From contig JAAONU010000018.1 of the NCBI GenBank assembly GCA_012932295.1, positions 2,040,206-2,104,205 on the forward strand: 64,000 nucleotides of DNA, read 5' to 3'. This document shows, piece after piece, positions 45,730-58,552 of this stretch (position 1 is its first letter; each line of letters opens with the position of its first letter). The translations under genes were made by a program, and so were the position numbers. Source of the stretch: Cyclina sinensis. Its lineage: Eukaryota > Mollusca > Bivalvia > Venerida > Veneridae. Below the pieces are notes generated by a model that saw only the letters and a program-made list of their open reading frames with translations, did not search any database and was not told the origin of the DNA.

Positions 45730-46970
45730 CTCACTTTCGGCGCTACTGGTTTGCACCTAGGATGCAGCCATCGAGAGGGAAAAATATAAATGCAGTATGA
45801 AAATATCTTATACCGTAATGCACGAAATTCTCGTGATTTAGAGTGTTATGTATAGCGGAATTTTTTCTTAAAAACCATTTACGGTTCGGACAGGACACTG
45901 TGCCTACACATTTTACGTGACAGTCGTCTTTTATTGGTCGTGTCGAATACACGTCAAATTGGAAAGAGGAAATATTTCTTCTTTTTAAGAAAAATTCTTG
46001 CTGCTCTTGAACATTTTTCCTAAACGTATGTGCTACTGCTGTCTTCTTCCGAGCAAGAGGACAGCCAGGCTTCGAGGAACCGAGACTTCGCCAGCCTTGA
46101 GGCGGGGGCACGTATGTTTTCTCAGGACATAGGGCCCCGTGGCTCAAGTAAGCCCTTGGGGGATAATGCTAATATTTTGTATGCTTTTGGACTTCTCAAA
46201 TTATATTTTCACACCAGATTGATGAAGAAGCAACTATCCGCTTCCGCTTCTTCCACGTTTAAGTGTAAACAAGACTCGTGCAATACAATTTGATTTTAGT
46301 TACAAGATTACAGAACAGTCCTCGAATTGCGATTCGATTCACTCTAAAGTTAAGTCGTTGTTGAAGAAAGTTACCTACAGAAACAAGCTGATTCAGGTTG
46401 GGCCACGATGATGCAATACGAGAAACCCTCTCTTGGTAGTGATAGGTGTTAACGAACTTCAAGAACTGCACTAAGTGAGCTCTAACTATATTTTATTGAC
46501 TATTCTACAAAACATGTAAACAGTACAAGCAGTAAACTGATAGAGTGATCTGTAGTATTTAAACATTAATCGGAGTTAACTCTAGTAACAAGCTCGATAA
46601 GCCATAATGTTTCATCTCCCATCTTTTCAGAAGTATTTATTGTATGAATAATGATGATTGTAAGTTTTCTTCTTCAAAACAAGTGTCTAGGATATTATGA
46701 TAATAAATTCCAGCTTCTTATTTTTTGTGAAATTGAAATCACTCTTTACTCATTTCTCTACTAATGTTTCCAGATTATTAAAGCACATGTCAATAAATTC
46801 CTGCAAGCATCAAAGTTTATTGTTCATTTACAGGTCTTCAATTATACGTGGTTTTACAATCCTCCCATATCGAGTTACACATTGCTCTGTTCACTAACAG
46901 TTTTGCTACAAGAATTACTTCCTGGCATTTCTTTGATATCTGATCCCTCTGAGCCTGAATTCGAGAGGTT
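45730..46970. other. Unannotated stretch before the gypsy remnant
   Basis: It holds an open minus-strand frame of 134 codons (46147-45743) with no recognisable domain. Part of it may be the non-coding end or LTR of the neighbouring gypsy element, but no LTR pair was found. Confidence 0.35.
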
Positions 46971-46979
46971 ATCATTATC

Positions 46980-49640
46980 CGATCTATCAAAACTATGTCA
47001 TAACGCACCGTGTGATATTAAGGGCTGTTCACATGTTTTCATAAGATCCTTTCTATTCCTGCGGTAAATTTGGCCATACTTTGTCTCAACCACACATGAT
47101 CGATTACTGGATTTTCGATCACAATAGCTGGACTCCATGTCTTAGCCTGACGATGGATTCTGGCTGGGTCGCCTATATTAAGAGGTAGTAACAGTTTGGC
47201 ATTTTTATCATAATAGTGCTTTGACTAGGTGTTAGAGTCTCATATCTTTTCTTTGACAAACTTTGGTGAGGGTGCTAGAGACATTAAGTTTTCATGGATT
47301 GGGAAGGACTAAACCCTATGTCAGCAAGAGGTGTGACCCGCCTTGTTTTGCTTTCTTTAATATCCGTTTAGAAAGTTTGACCATGGTCTCAGACAACCAG
47401 TTTGTTTGATTGTGATAAGGACTGCATTTTACAAGCACAAAATTCCAAGATTATGCAAATTTATCAAACTCTTGGCAGGAAAAACATGAGCCCCCATCAG
47501 TTACTATTTTTCTGAAATTCCCCACTGAGACATAATATCTTTCATGTGATAGATAACAGTGGATTTTTTTATGTTTGAAAGTTCATTAACTGTTGGGTAC
47601 CTTGAATAGTAATCGGCGGCCATGACAAGATTATTCTTTTCATCAAGTGGAAATAAATCTTTTACTTGAAAGGGATAGTCTGGGACTTCAGGGCTTTTCA
47701 AAGGCTCTTTAGATCGAGATGACCTGTGTTCCAGACAGATTTCACATTAATTAAATAGTTCCTTTATATCAGTAGAAATCCCTAACCAAAACATGACAGA
47801 TCTGGCTCTATTTAGACATTTTTCTATCCCTAAATGACTTTGATGAATGATGTTTAACATCGGCGGCCTCAGTGATTTAGGAATTATGATCTGTTCACGT
47901 TTCAACAGCAACCCATTTAACTGCTGAGAATTCAACTCTGTAGGTCCAGAAAGGTTGAATTTTATGATGACTATACTTTATTCTGGTTAGGCCAACTAAA
48001 CTTAATGGTTTTTTGAAGTTTGCACAATTGATCATCATTTTCTGAATGTAACCTTACTTCTTCTAGTTTTCTATCTGAGAAGGGAAGTGAGCTCTAAGCC
48101 TTCAGTGAGTTCTGGGCTCGTTTCTGGACTCGTATTCCGGCTAAGTCAGTCCGCTAGTGAAATTTTATTTCCTGACATACGCTTAAATTCAAACTTGTAG
48201 GGACTTAATTGTAGAACCAACCATTGCAAACAAATTGGTATGGAGTGCATAGGTTTTCTAAGTACACCTAGTAATGGTAGATGGTCATTTTCCATAATTA
48301 CGTCACGCCCATAACGGTATTGATGGAATTTTTTAAATCCGTATTCTATGGATAATAATTCCTTACCTATATGACCCATGTTTTTTGTGACTGAGTCAGA
48401 CTGCGTATGCCGTACTGCCCCATTGCATAACTGGATGAATCTACTAGTAGTGTCAAGGGTTTGTTATGATCGTAGTAAGCCAAGACTGTCATTACAAATG
48501 GCTTCTTTCATCTTTTCACAGGACTGTCTCTGTGGCTTATTTCACAAAAAGACAACAGCTTTCTTGCAACAGCTCTAATACTGGACCAGTTATTTCTGAT
48601 AAGTTGTCTATGAAGTGTGCAAGGTAATTGATCATCCCTAGTACCACCAGGAGTTCAGCTTTCGAGGTGGGTGGCTTCAGGTTCTTAATGACCGACACTT
48701 TTGAAGCGTCCGGTTTAAGCACCGATGACGTAAGCTGGTGCCCCAGAAGATATTTGGTCAACCCCTACCTCCAGTTTCTTAGGATTAAAGTGAATCCCTT
48801 TCTCTAATGCCAGGTCTAGGACAGCTCTTATAAGTTCCTATTATGAATGTCCCTGGTGGGTCCCCGTACACATATATCATCCACAATAGTGTCTACCCCT
48901 TATAGACGCTGCAAAGCCGCTTCTAGGGCTCAAACTAGGTAATCACCCGAGATGGACAACCCATATGGACAGCGCTGATACATGTAGACACTCAGAGGAC
49001 TGTTACAGTCAAATTTAACAACTCTTCAGGCAGCCTGATTACCCAATATGCTGATTTACTACCTAGCTTTGTAAAAACTTTTGCATTATTAAATTCATGC
49101 AATACGTCCTTAAGGGTTTTGAGAGGATAAGGTGTACGCTTAATCACTTTGCTAAGTGACCTAGGGTCTTAGCATAGGCGGTTCTCTCCATTTCCCTTGT
49201 CTGTGACAACTAAATTATTGCACCACTCTGTGGGTTGTGATATCTTGGAAATCACCCCTAACTTCTCCATGCGTAGGAGCTCTTGCTTTACTTTGTCTTG
49301 CAAGGCTATAGGAATCGTACGAGAATGGTGAACTACGGACGTAGCATTGGGGTCTACCTGAATAGTATATTCCCCAGGGAGTAACCCTATACCATCAAAG
49401 ACTTGGGAATACTTCTATAAAACAGATGATTTTTTAAGAAATGTCTCATTATCCTTATATTGGATATTGAGGGCAAATTGTATGAGATTGAAAGCACACA
49501 TGTCTCACAAACTAACAAGGGAGCTGATTTAGTATCAAGTATATGAAACACAACATTTCTTTGTTGGCCTGATATTCCATTACTGCATGACAATGTTATT
49601 TGACCTCTATTCTTTAAGACATTAACATTTTATGCAGTCA
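46980..49640 (-). pseudogene. Decayed Ty3/gypsy-type pol
   Basis: Minus-strand reading in shifting frames gives the gypsy order. A pre-RT linker is at 49600-49350 and RT with MEKLGVISK near 49290. The catalytic VDD is at 48878-48886, with its Asp pair intact. RNase H (VDSSSYAMG, then GHIGKELLSIEYGFKKFHQY) spans about 48460-48150. An integrase zinc region (HQSHLGIEKCLNRAR) is at about 47850-47800, and the integrase core (ADYYSRYPTVNELSNIKKST) at about 47640-47560. Stops and frameshifts are many, so no functional protein is possible. LTRs were not identified. Confidence 0.8.
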
Positions 49641-50560
49641 ACTGGCACTTTGGTTTTTCTAATGCTGCCTTAATACCTAGTGTCTTAAAGAAAGATAACG
49701 ATAGATATCGAATTCCTTTTCTTACTATTCCTTCCAAGTCGTTTTCTAGAAGAAATAAATCTGCTCTAGAAAATTTAGATTTTGGTCAGCAATCTATACA
49801 AGAAATGCTTGAGGCCGGTTATATCATCGATACACCTTTTGTATCCCATGTAGCCGACCCGTTAAGGGTGTCTTTGAATAAGTCCGGTAAAAAGAGACTT
49901 ATTCTAGATTAACTTCTTGTAAACAAACAGCTCTGGAAGGAGAACATATCCTTCGAAGACTGGAAATCGGGTCTTGAATATTTTAAGAATGGTGCCTTTT
50001 GTAACAAGTTTGGACTTCCAAAGGGTACTATCATCTCGATGTGTTTCCAGCTCATCAGACGTTTCTTGGATTTAGTTTAACCCAAAAGTTTTATCGCTTC
50101 ACAGTTGTCCCGTTTGGTTTATCTAGAGCCCCGTTTATTTTTTACCAAAACCTTAAGACATCTGATAAGATTTTGGCGTTTTAACAGTATTAGGATCGTA
50201 ATGTTCCTTGATGCTGGGTGAGGTATTAATTCTTTTGACAGTTTTTTGAAAGATGCAGATTTCGTTAAAAATAGTCAGATTTCCGCGGGTTATATTATTA
50301 TTAGAATTATTTTGGAAGAGTAAAGACATTTTCTATTTCTGTCTCTATTCCTGTGAAGAGAACTGGAGATCTTAAAATATCCGTTAGCTTAGTGCGTGAA
50401 AATTTGCTTTATGTTAGTGCTAGATCTCTTGCTATCTGCACGGGAAAAATCATTCTATGATGCCAGATATCGGAAATTTGGCCAGACTTATGACTAGATT
50501 TTGTATAACAATCTTGGAAAGGTGTTTTTCATATTTTACCTGATAATTTTGCATCTCAGA
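49641..50560 (+). pseudogene. Decayed DIRS/Ngaro-type reverse transcriptase (5' piece)
   Basis: The plus strand encodes IQEMLEAGYI, PLRVSLNKSGKKRLILD, LLVNKQLWKENISFEDWKSG and KTLRHLIRFWRFNSIRIVMFL, the pattern of tyrosine-recombinase retrotransposon RTs. The catalytic box reads LDAG (Asp 50210-50212, Ala 50213-50215), so the second Asp is lost. There are in-frame stops and a frameshift. The RNase H continuation is at 53030 onwards, beyond an inserted LINE. Confidence 0.72.
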
Positions 50561-50709
50561 AATTTTGTTCTGGTTAAACTTGACTGTAAAAACTTCAACT
50601 CTAACTTCAACTTATTACTGCCAAAAGTCAATACTGACTATACTAGGCAGGCGCGTGTCAGGAAAATTAAAATTATAAAGAATAATAAAAGAGAAAACAA
50701 GATTTAATT

Positions 50710-53010
50710 CAAGATCTTACTTAAACATTTATTTTAAATACTTAAATCTATAAAACTTGTTTAGTCCACTGATAAAAGCTGGCAAAGTTGGTGTAGCCTT
50801 AATCTCGGTCAGTAATTCGTTGCAGAGTCATATAGTCCTTGGGAAGAATGAGTTCATGTGATGTTGTGTCTTTGGTTGTGGGATGAGGAATTTGCTGTTT
50901 CTTGTGTTTGTAAGGTGATTGTGATCGACATTGACCTGTTTGTTTTTTTTTTATTTTGTGACGCATGGCCAGGCTGGCATGGTTTCGCCTTTTTTCTAAA
51001 ATTGACCATTTTAGTTCCTTAATCATGTTTGTTACACTGCTTGTAAAGTGGTAATCATTATGAACATACCTTGCAGCTGACCTCTGGACCATTTCTGTTC
51101 TGTGAGTGAGATATTTTTCCATGGATGCCATATGGTTGAGCAGTATTCAACCTGTGGTCTTACATATGTTTTGTATGCTGCTTCTTTGAGTTGTTTGTTT
51201 TGACATTTCTTCTGATGAACCTAAAGCTGTTTTTTTTGCTTTGTTTGTGATATTGTTTATATGGGATGACCAGTTAAGTTACTACTTATAGTAACTCCTA
51301 AGTATTTTGCATTTTCTGTGGTTTTCAGTAAAGTGTTATATAGGGTGTAGGGAAAGATGACCGGTTTCTTTTTCCTGTGTATTCTAAGTACTTCACACTT
51401 GTCAGGGTTGAATTCCATTGACCATTCTTTTTCCCATTTCAAGGTTGTGCAAATCATTTTGTAAGGTTTGTGCAGATGCTTGTGATTTAATTGTTAAATA
51501 AACCATGGTGTCCTAGGCAAATAGACGCTCCCGGCGTCTGACACTTCCTGGTAGGTCATTGATGTATGCGAGAAAGAGACGCGGACCTAAGACCGATCCC
51601 TGCGGGACACCAGAAACCACAGGGAGCCTGTCAGAGACCTTGTTTTCCACTAATACTTTTGAGAAAATTTTGTATTCATCAACTGATGTGTAGATGAACT
51701 CCCATGTGTTTCAGCTTGTGTATGAGTTTGTGGTGGTCTACTTTGTCAAAAGCGTTACTGAAGTCCATCCAGACATCAGTTTGTTGAACTTGATATTGGT
51801 TGTCACCTATTTCTTGTGTGAAGCCGACGAGTTGTGTCTCACAGCTATGTTTTGACCTAAGTCCATGTTGCTGGGGGCAAAGTATGTTGTGTTTGTCAAA
51901 GTAATCCATCATGTTTGAAACAATGATGTGTTCCATTAGTTTTGATGCCATACATGTGAGTGATATTGGTCTGTAATTGCTAGGTTTCGATTTTGACCTT
52001 TTTTGTATGCTGGTGTGATGATGGCATGTTTCCAATCCTTAGGAACAATACCTGTGTCTAGTGACCTTTGGAATATGATTTTAAAGATTGGAGCTTTCTC
52101 TGTGTGTAGCTTTTTGAGTAGCCTAGGTGCGATCTCATCTGGAACTTGGGCTTTGGGGGGCTTTATTCCTGTCAATAACTTATCAACTCCTTGAACTGAG
52201 ATGGATATCGGAGCCATGGGTGGGTGTCCAAGTGATGATATTGAGCTTTTAGCTATTTGTTTGAGACGTGGTGAAGGCTTTGAGAAGACTGATTCAAACT
52301 GTTTGTTAAGTATGTTCGCCTTTGACAGTGGGTCACTGTAAGTATGACCATCAGTGCTGAGTGGTGCAATTCCTGTGTTTTCAGTTTTTCTGTGTTTAAT
52401 AAAGTTGTAAAACTTTTTCTTATGACCTGGATCTGTATGATCTGAGAAGATGATTGACTCTAGATATGACCAATAAGCATTTCTTATTTGTTTTTGCACT
52501 GATGGCTTAAGATGTTTGAATTTCTTTATGTTCTGACAATTCTGTGACCGAGACCTTTTAATATTTTTTAAAGAGCTTGTTTCTTTTCCTAATCTGTTTT
52601 ACAATATCGAGAGTAACCCATGGTACATCCGCTTTTTTGCATTGTCTTGACGGTATGTGTTTGGATGATAACCTTTTGATCTCGGCTTTGAACAGGTACC
52701 ATAATTGGTTTGGGTCTTCATTTTGATTTTGGTTGAACGTCCTACCGAAAGTAGCCAAGTCATTTTTGAAGTCAGACCAGTTTGCTTTCTTGTATGATTT
52801 AACCATTCGAGGGGTTTGCCTGATTCACCCTCTTTTGACCTTGAGTTTATGGAAGACTATATCACGGTCTGATGTACCTTAGGTTGGTAAGACTTTTGTG
52901 TCATGGACATGACCAGGAGAATTCGTGAGAAAGAGATCTAGGATATTTTTATCCCGTGGGAACTTTGACCATTTCTTCAAGATTATGATTAATCATGTTC
53001 TCTGCAAAAT
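50710..53010 (-). mobile_element. 5'-truncated CR1/jockey-like LINE, inactivated
   Basis: The minus strand encodes, in order, an endonuclease C-terminal remnant (NHNLEEMVKVPTG, then DKNILDLFLTNSPGHVHDTK), a linker (KADVPWVTLDIVKQIRKRNK), and RT blocks: NYRPISLTCMASKLMEHII, QHGLRSKHSCETQL, MDFSNAFDKVDHHKL, SGVPQGSVLGPRLFLAYIND. The catalytic box reads FA-stop-DT, with TAG at 51515-51513 in place of the first Asp. It ends in a C-terminal region to 50799 and an AT-rich 3' end. Several frameshifts exist. Most of the endonuclease is missing, as usual for 5'-truncated insertions. Confidence 0.8.
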
Positions 53011-53029
53011 TATCATACATGTCAATGTA

Positions 53030-53640
53030 TATGCCAGTGCAGGCTTTAGCCAATTCAGATGCAAGCACATTCGTTTCTGGAGCTTTCACGGTAGAAACAA
53101 ATTCAAACCTTTTCAATGAATCTTTCTCTGAAGTTGATAAATCCAAGAATTCAACTTACAAGGAATTAAAAGCTTTTTTATCTTTAAAAGCCTTTTTATC
53201 CCTTAAACGTCAAAATTTAAAGAGGCATCCAGACTCACAGACTTGTGTACAGATTGTTTAAGCAGATGGTACAAGACATGTCACTCAGGATTTTTGAACT
53301 GTGCATAACTTACAAAAAAAACATCTTGATACTCAGTGGGTTCCGAGAGATATGAACACTATTTCTTATGGAATTAGCAAATCATTAGTTAGAAACCGAT
53401 GAGTGGGAACATTCACGGTATTTCTTTTCTTAACAAGCCAGCCTCATGATGTTGATCGTTCTGCTTCATCGAAGAATAGCAAATTACGTATGTTTAACAC
53501 TAAATACTACGACTCTGGTTCTGCGCTGTGGACTGACTCAAAATTTGCAAGGCTCTTACAACTGGCTTATTCCTCCTTTCAAGCTTGTTTACAAAACCAT
53601 TCCGCATTTACTTGCTTGTAGGGCTCATTGCACGACTATT
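53030..53640 (+). pseudogene. RNase H piece of the DIRS/Ngaro-type element
   Basis: It reads SDASTFVSGAF, NSTYKELKAFL, TQWVPRDMNTISYGISKSL and VDRSASSKNSKLRMFNTKYY, in two frames. These match the RNase H and following linker of DIRS-like RTs. It is collinear with 49641-50560 and separated only by the LINE. No tyrosine recombinase domain was recognised downstream. Confidence 0.7.
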
Positions 53641-53689
53641 GTTCCTAAATGACTTAGTTCTTCTTTCTTGCGCATTTTGCTTAAGGCTG

Positions 53690-54150
53690 ATTCTGAAAAG
53701 AGGGATTTCATATTTTATGTTTTAGGATTTCTTCAGAATATCTGCGTAAGGAGTACCGAGTTATTTTTCCTGCATATTTGGTTTAAGACGCTTTAACAGC
53801 AATATTTTATATTCTTTTATTTAAATGAATCTAAGCCAACTCATTGGATGAAAAAGCAACATCTAATTCACGTAAAATGTCTTTGTGAAAAAATAAAATA
53901 TGTTGAATTTTCCACGGTATAGAAAATAAAAAATAAAATCTTTTATTTTGCGCATGCGCTTGAAGCACAGGACCGATAAATGTTTTCACGGAAAGCATTT
54001 GTTTATAAGCATATGTACTCTTATTTGTCTAACAGTTTTGGATTTAATGCACACAGTGATATTTTTCAAAGGATAGTTCAGAAACCTTTTATCTAAATAA
54101 CATTTAAAGGCCAAATATGATTCAAATGAAAAATACTTCAACATACAATA
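53690..54150. other. Unannotated AT-rich stretch
   Basis: It may include residual DIRS-derived sequence, but nothing recognisable was read in either strand. Confidence 0.35.
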
Positions 54151-54259
54151 AGAACAGCAAATAAATCTAGACCTGTAGCTTAGTTTACGTGGCTGGAGGA
54201 TGAATTTCGCCGTCCAACGATACGGTGTACTTTTATACTGTACATTATTACAAATCTAC

Positions 54260-54350
54260 TTCATCGGCTCAATGGTGCAGCGGTTATTTCTTTTGCATCT
54301 CTTGACTCTCATGCGTGAAAGCCCGGTTCGAATCCCGCCTTCGGTGGTAC
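54260..54350 (+). mobile_element. tRNA-like SINE head
   Basis: CGGCTCAATGGTGCAGCGG (box A region, from 54265) and GGTTCGAATCC (54325-54335). It is too long between the boxes and poorly paired for a tRNA gene. Confidence 0.5.
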
Positions 54351-54359
54351 TTTTTTAAT

Positions 54360-57290
54360 CAAAATGAAGTTGTTTTCTTTTTCACACTGAGAAATAAAAC
54401 AATTGATGGCCCAAGCCTAACGCTTTGATTTTGACGGAATGGAATCTGATTAAAAGTAGGCAATACAAAATGTGCTTTTTTATTGACAAACTTAAGATTA
54501 ATCAAGGTCATATATACAGCGACATACATAATAAATATATAATGCTCTTTATTACTAAAATAATGAGAAATGAACAACACAGAAATGTGCGATATATTAA
54601 TCTGTTAAGGCTAAATTAAAAATATTTTGTTACAAGTATTTAGTGTAAGTCTATAATTCCAGTTTGATTTTTGTCACTTTTGGCAACGACTACATGTTTT
54701 ACGCATGTTGTAGTATTTATTACACATGTATTTTCCTCCGACTGGTTATTAATTGTATTTCTGGTCTTGAGATGTATTATTTTGGGTTTTGTGTCTTCCG
54801 TTTTTTTCTAGATCCGAAGGCGTAGCAGCGTTATTTGTGTGCCGATTTTGTTTGTGTCAAAGTCGTCAGTAGCAATTAAGCGTTCAATAACTTGCTTGTC
54901 TAAAGATTCATTTTTGTGCCCATAGCATTCTTTTGGACACGGAGCATTAAAGGTCATGTGACACGACTATAGCAACTTTGTAAATTGAAAATAATCATAA
55001 TGTACTGATTAAAATGGTTTAATTGCGAAATTATGAAAATATTGCTTTTGATAAAAAAAAACGTGTTTTTGGTGATCGGCTGTTTCCGTTTCGATATCGG
55101 TAGTTTCCGGCGCAATTTTTGGGTGTGACGTAGATTTATCCCTATCCCTATCATAACACAACCGTTTCTAAATGAAAAAAAAAAAAAACACTGAACCACA
55201 AGTGCAAGAAACACGATTAAGGCACACTTACAGAAAATAGCATGCTATAAAGTGTAAATTTAATACAATAATGTGATTACTTCTCGATTTTTATAAGTAA
55301 ATTCAAACTTTGTGCCGGGAGAACGGGTTAATAAATATTAATCAATATTCCAATTTCTTCCATGTTGTGGTTCTCTATAAAGCTATCTCCTCCACGTTTT
55401 TACATGCTGCGTAACACTTCCTCACTTGATGTTTACGTCATAAACAAATTATTTTTCATTTAAGTGTAGTAATATTGAAGTGAATTTAGGTGATCTAATG
55501 TGTTAACATTTGTTTCATTGGAATGGAAATTCACACTAGTGTATTTTCACGTTGGAATATTGTTTGAAAAATATTAATATGGCATGTCCATCCAGTAGAA
55601 ATTTGTGTCTGCTTATAAATTAATATCCTATGAAATGTCAAAGATCCATAAATCACGCCTTATACTGTGGGTTTTATGCAAATTAACCTGCCCAAATGGG
55701 ACCCTTGTTTTTTCTCCATAGCTGTCAAAACAAAGCAATTAACTTTTTTTTATGACCCAATAAATGATAAAGTTGAGACAAATAGCAAAGTTTTATGGCA
55801 AGTAATCTTACAAATTGATTGAATTACTTTTGATCAGTCACACTTGTGAAAACATTATGTAATAGCTTGTTCCAATTAAAATGTCTGAATGATTTTTAGT
55901 TAAGAAGCTTCCATGCATATACATATTTTAATTAGATAATTAAATGTAATGGATCTATTTATGATGAAAATAAAAACCATTCGACTTCTAAATGTGAACA
56001 AATTTAAAAAAAAAACACAAAAAACAATGTGTTTATGTAATTATTTTGACATAGTTTTTAGGGCTTTTTCATATTATTTGTTCTTTGATCATTATTGTTT
56101 TGTTTTAAAAAAAAGTAGAATGAATAAGCTAAAGAATAGATTTGCATTTATAATGAAAAAAAAAAACATAGATCTAGTCAAAGATTACTTACACGTACCT
56201 CAGGCAAAAAATACCACAGACAAATAAGCAACACATCACTGTTAGTAGAATGTTTTTATGGAAACAAATCTCTCGTTTGGAGTTAGTTTATCAAGTCTTC
56301 CAAAAACTGCATCGGATAAAAATAAGCATGTTCAAAATCTTTTTGGATCAGTTGCTTGAAAAATATCTCTAGATATTTTCACTGATGTATCTTTTAATTC
56401 TATAACCCTGATTAAACTAGCCTGTATATAATATTGCTCATTTGCTTCGTAATTCCATCAAAATTTCAAATTACTTATTTGAAAAATCTTCAATGTATAT
56501 TCATGATGTTAGCTTAACTTGTTCAATTTTGTTTTTTTACTATATTCAGTCTACATTTTCACTTTCCATCATCATTTTTAAGTTTTTGTTACCAATCCAG
56601 GCAGCTGTGTCAAGTGGCAAGGGATAAATGTGCGTCACATCCGGTTTCGCTCGTAACAGGTGTGCGCGACCAAGTGCGTAAATATGGATTTTAATTTGCT
56701 ATAACAACATCTTTAAGATGAAAATCACCTGCGGAATTTTGTAAAACTGTCATAGTTAGATATATATTTTTCGCTCATATGAAAATTTCGAGGTCAAAAA
56801 TTCGTGTCACATAAACTTTAAGCTTGTTGCTGACATCTTGCAGCATACGATACTGTGCTTTTTCGTATGTTTTGGCTGCTCCACTTTGGCGCTAATACAA
56901 CCAACAACAGTCTTTTCATCGAACCCTTCATTTTAAATTATAGTACATTTAACAAGTAACACGTCCAGAATGATAAGTTAAGTTTCTATCACTGATGTGT
57001 ATTCTTATTATTTTTGCTTTAGTAAAGAATTTCTGGAACATACCGTGAACTGATGCCGGAGGTAACGGACTTGAGTGGAGTTTGGTATCAGCGAAGTGCT
57101 CATCAACTGTTTGCGGTAAAATGGACCAGTCTTAGGAATCAGTGATAAATATTTGTCATACAACTTAACAACACAGTACGGATTATTAACGTCTTTATAC
57201 TATTTTATAGGTTCAACGTCATTTTTTCGGTGCTTCATAATTCTTAGAACATACTTTAAATATCGCCAGTTATTCGAATAGTCCATTTGA
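54360..57290. other. Long AT-rich stretch without recognised features
   Basis: Only short, Lys/Asn/Ile-rich open frames and A/T homopolymers. No exon or repeat recognised. Confidence 0.45.
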
Positions 57291-57304
57291 ATAGAAAACT
57301 GTTC

Positions 57305-57560
57305 AGCTAAGCAATTTTTATGCTCAAAATTGCCGCGAAATACAAACGTTTCCCACTATAGAAAAAAACTGCATTGAACAGCGCTTCCGCCGTATCCATA
57401 GAAAAAAAAACAGTTTCCCACTTCCTAATTTCGTCAGACAAAGTAACCGGATTTTTACTATTTCTTTCTGCTCCAGTCCCTTCTATGGTCAGTTTCTTCA
57501 AGTGTTCATTAAGAGTTTTTCTAAAATCCGCGGGTCTGCTTATCCGGTTAGAAATTTTCT
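57305..57560 (-). pseudogene. DUF3504 (Crypton-derived, KIAA1958-like) remnant
   Basis: The minus strand reads PADFRKTLNEHLKKLTIEGTG, then PVTLSDEIRKWETVFFSMDTA and LFNAVFFYSGKR. The spacing and the LFNAVFFY-type block resemble the domain of Crypton-derived proteins that are abundant in invertebrate genomes. The highly conserved downstream part is missing, and a stop lies shortly upstream. This looks like a fragment of a mobile or domesticated gene. Family resemblance is by eye only. Confidence 0.42.
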
Positions 57561-57562
57561 AA

Positions 57563-58005
57563 TGACATGGTGTTGCCATACCACATGGTATTCAATGTCA
57601 TTTAGGCTGTCGCCAGCAGTTTTTTTTTGCCTCGACTCGGAGGTGAAAACTGCTGAAAGTATTTTATTCCTTAATCAATCTTAAGCGGATATAGAAGCGG
57701 AAAATTGTGTCCTATATATAGGTCCTAATTATAGATGTACAGTTTGAAAAAGAGTTCTTAATAATATTTTTGCTATCGCTAGAAGCGCATCAGTTTTCCC
57801 GAATGTTTGAAAATTGTGTACATCTGACAAAAGAATCACCAGGGACAATGTGTAGGACATACTTTTCCGCTTCCTATGCGCCGTTTGGCATTAAAATTCA
57901 TAAAGAAATAAAATACTTACAGCATTATTCTCTTCCGAATCGAGGCAAAAATACTGCTTGCGACAGCCAAACTGGCATCATTTACCACATGGTATGGCTA
58001 CTCTA
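57563..58005. repeat. Long imperfect inverted repeat (about 150-bp arms)
   Basis: The left arm 57563-57717 and right arm 57850-58005 are inverted copies. Shared blocks are GCCATACCA(C)ATGGTA, GGCTGTCGC(C/A)AGCAGT, GCCTCGA(C/T)TCGG and GAAGCGGAAAA followed by GTGTCCTA or ATGTCCTA. The spacer is about 130 bp. The left arm abuts the DUF3504 remnant. Confidence 0.7.
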
Positions 58006-58120
58006 TTCTAACCTATTTCAAATGAACCTGAAGTAATACTAAAATCCCTAAATGCATGTAGAAGATATCCTCCGGACAAAATCTGGACATTGCATCATCT
58101 CTAGTGACCTGAACCTTGCA

Positions 58121-58170
58121 ACAAGAGCACCGTGGAGCGGCACCAACGCTCGTCTGTTTTTTTTATCAGA
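58121..58170 (+). mobile_element. ACAAGAG element head
   Basis: ACAAGAGCACCGTGGAGCGG followed by CACCAACGCTCG: the same ACAAGAG start with a GC-rich imperfect hairpin. The rest of the element is not clear; A-rich and G-rich low-complexity sequence follows. Confidence 0.5.
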
Positions 58171-58552
58171 AACAAGGTTGTAAGTACCTACCCATCCCCC
58201 CCAAAGAAGCAAAAGAAGGAAAGGAATATTTCTTTTGCAAATTCCTTCTCTTCCCAGAAAAAGGAACATAAAGAGAAAAGAAAAAAAAAACATTTTAGTA
58301 CCTATTTATAAAAAAAAACTAAAGAAATAAAAAAAATACCTTCCCGTTCCTGAAAAAAAGAAACGAGAAAAAAAATTGAAAGAGGAGAGGAGTAACAAAA
58401 CCCTATACATAAATAAAAGAAAAAAATGTGAGGGAGGGGTCTGGTGCAGTCAGTGGTGTGGGGTGAGGGTCTTGTGCGGTCAGGTGAGTTGGCGCAAGTA
58501 CCTAAGCATAAAAAGAAAGAAAATATATTCTATATCAAAAAGTAAAATACTC

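Noticed and set aside
45743..46147. 134-codon minus-strand open frame
   Set aside because: No recognisable domain, no clear start context and no splice structure; it lies next to a decayed gypsy element and is likely chance.
53040..53261. Independent small protein rich in Ser and Lys
   Set aside because: It is the RNase H fragment of the split DIRS-type element.
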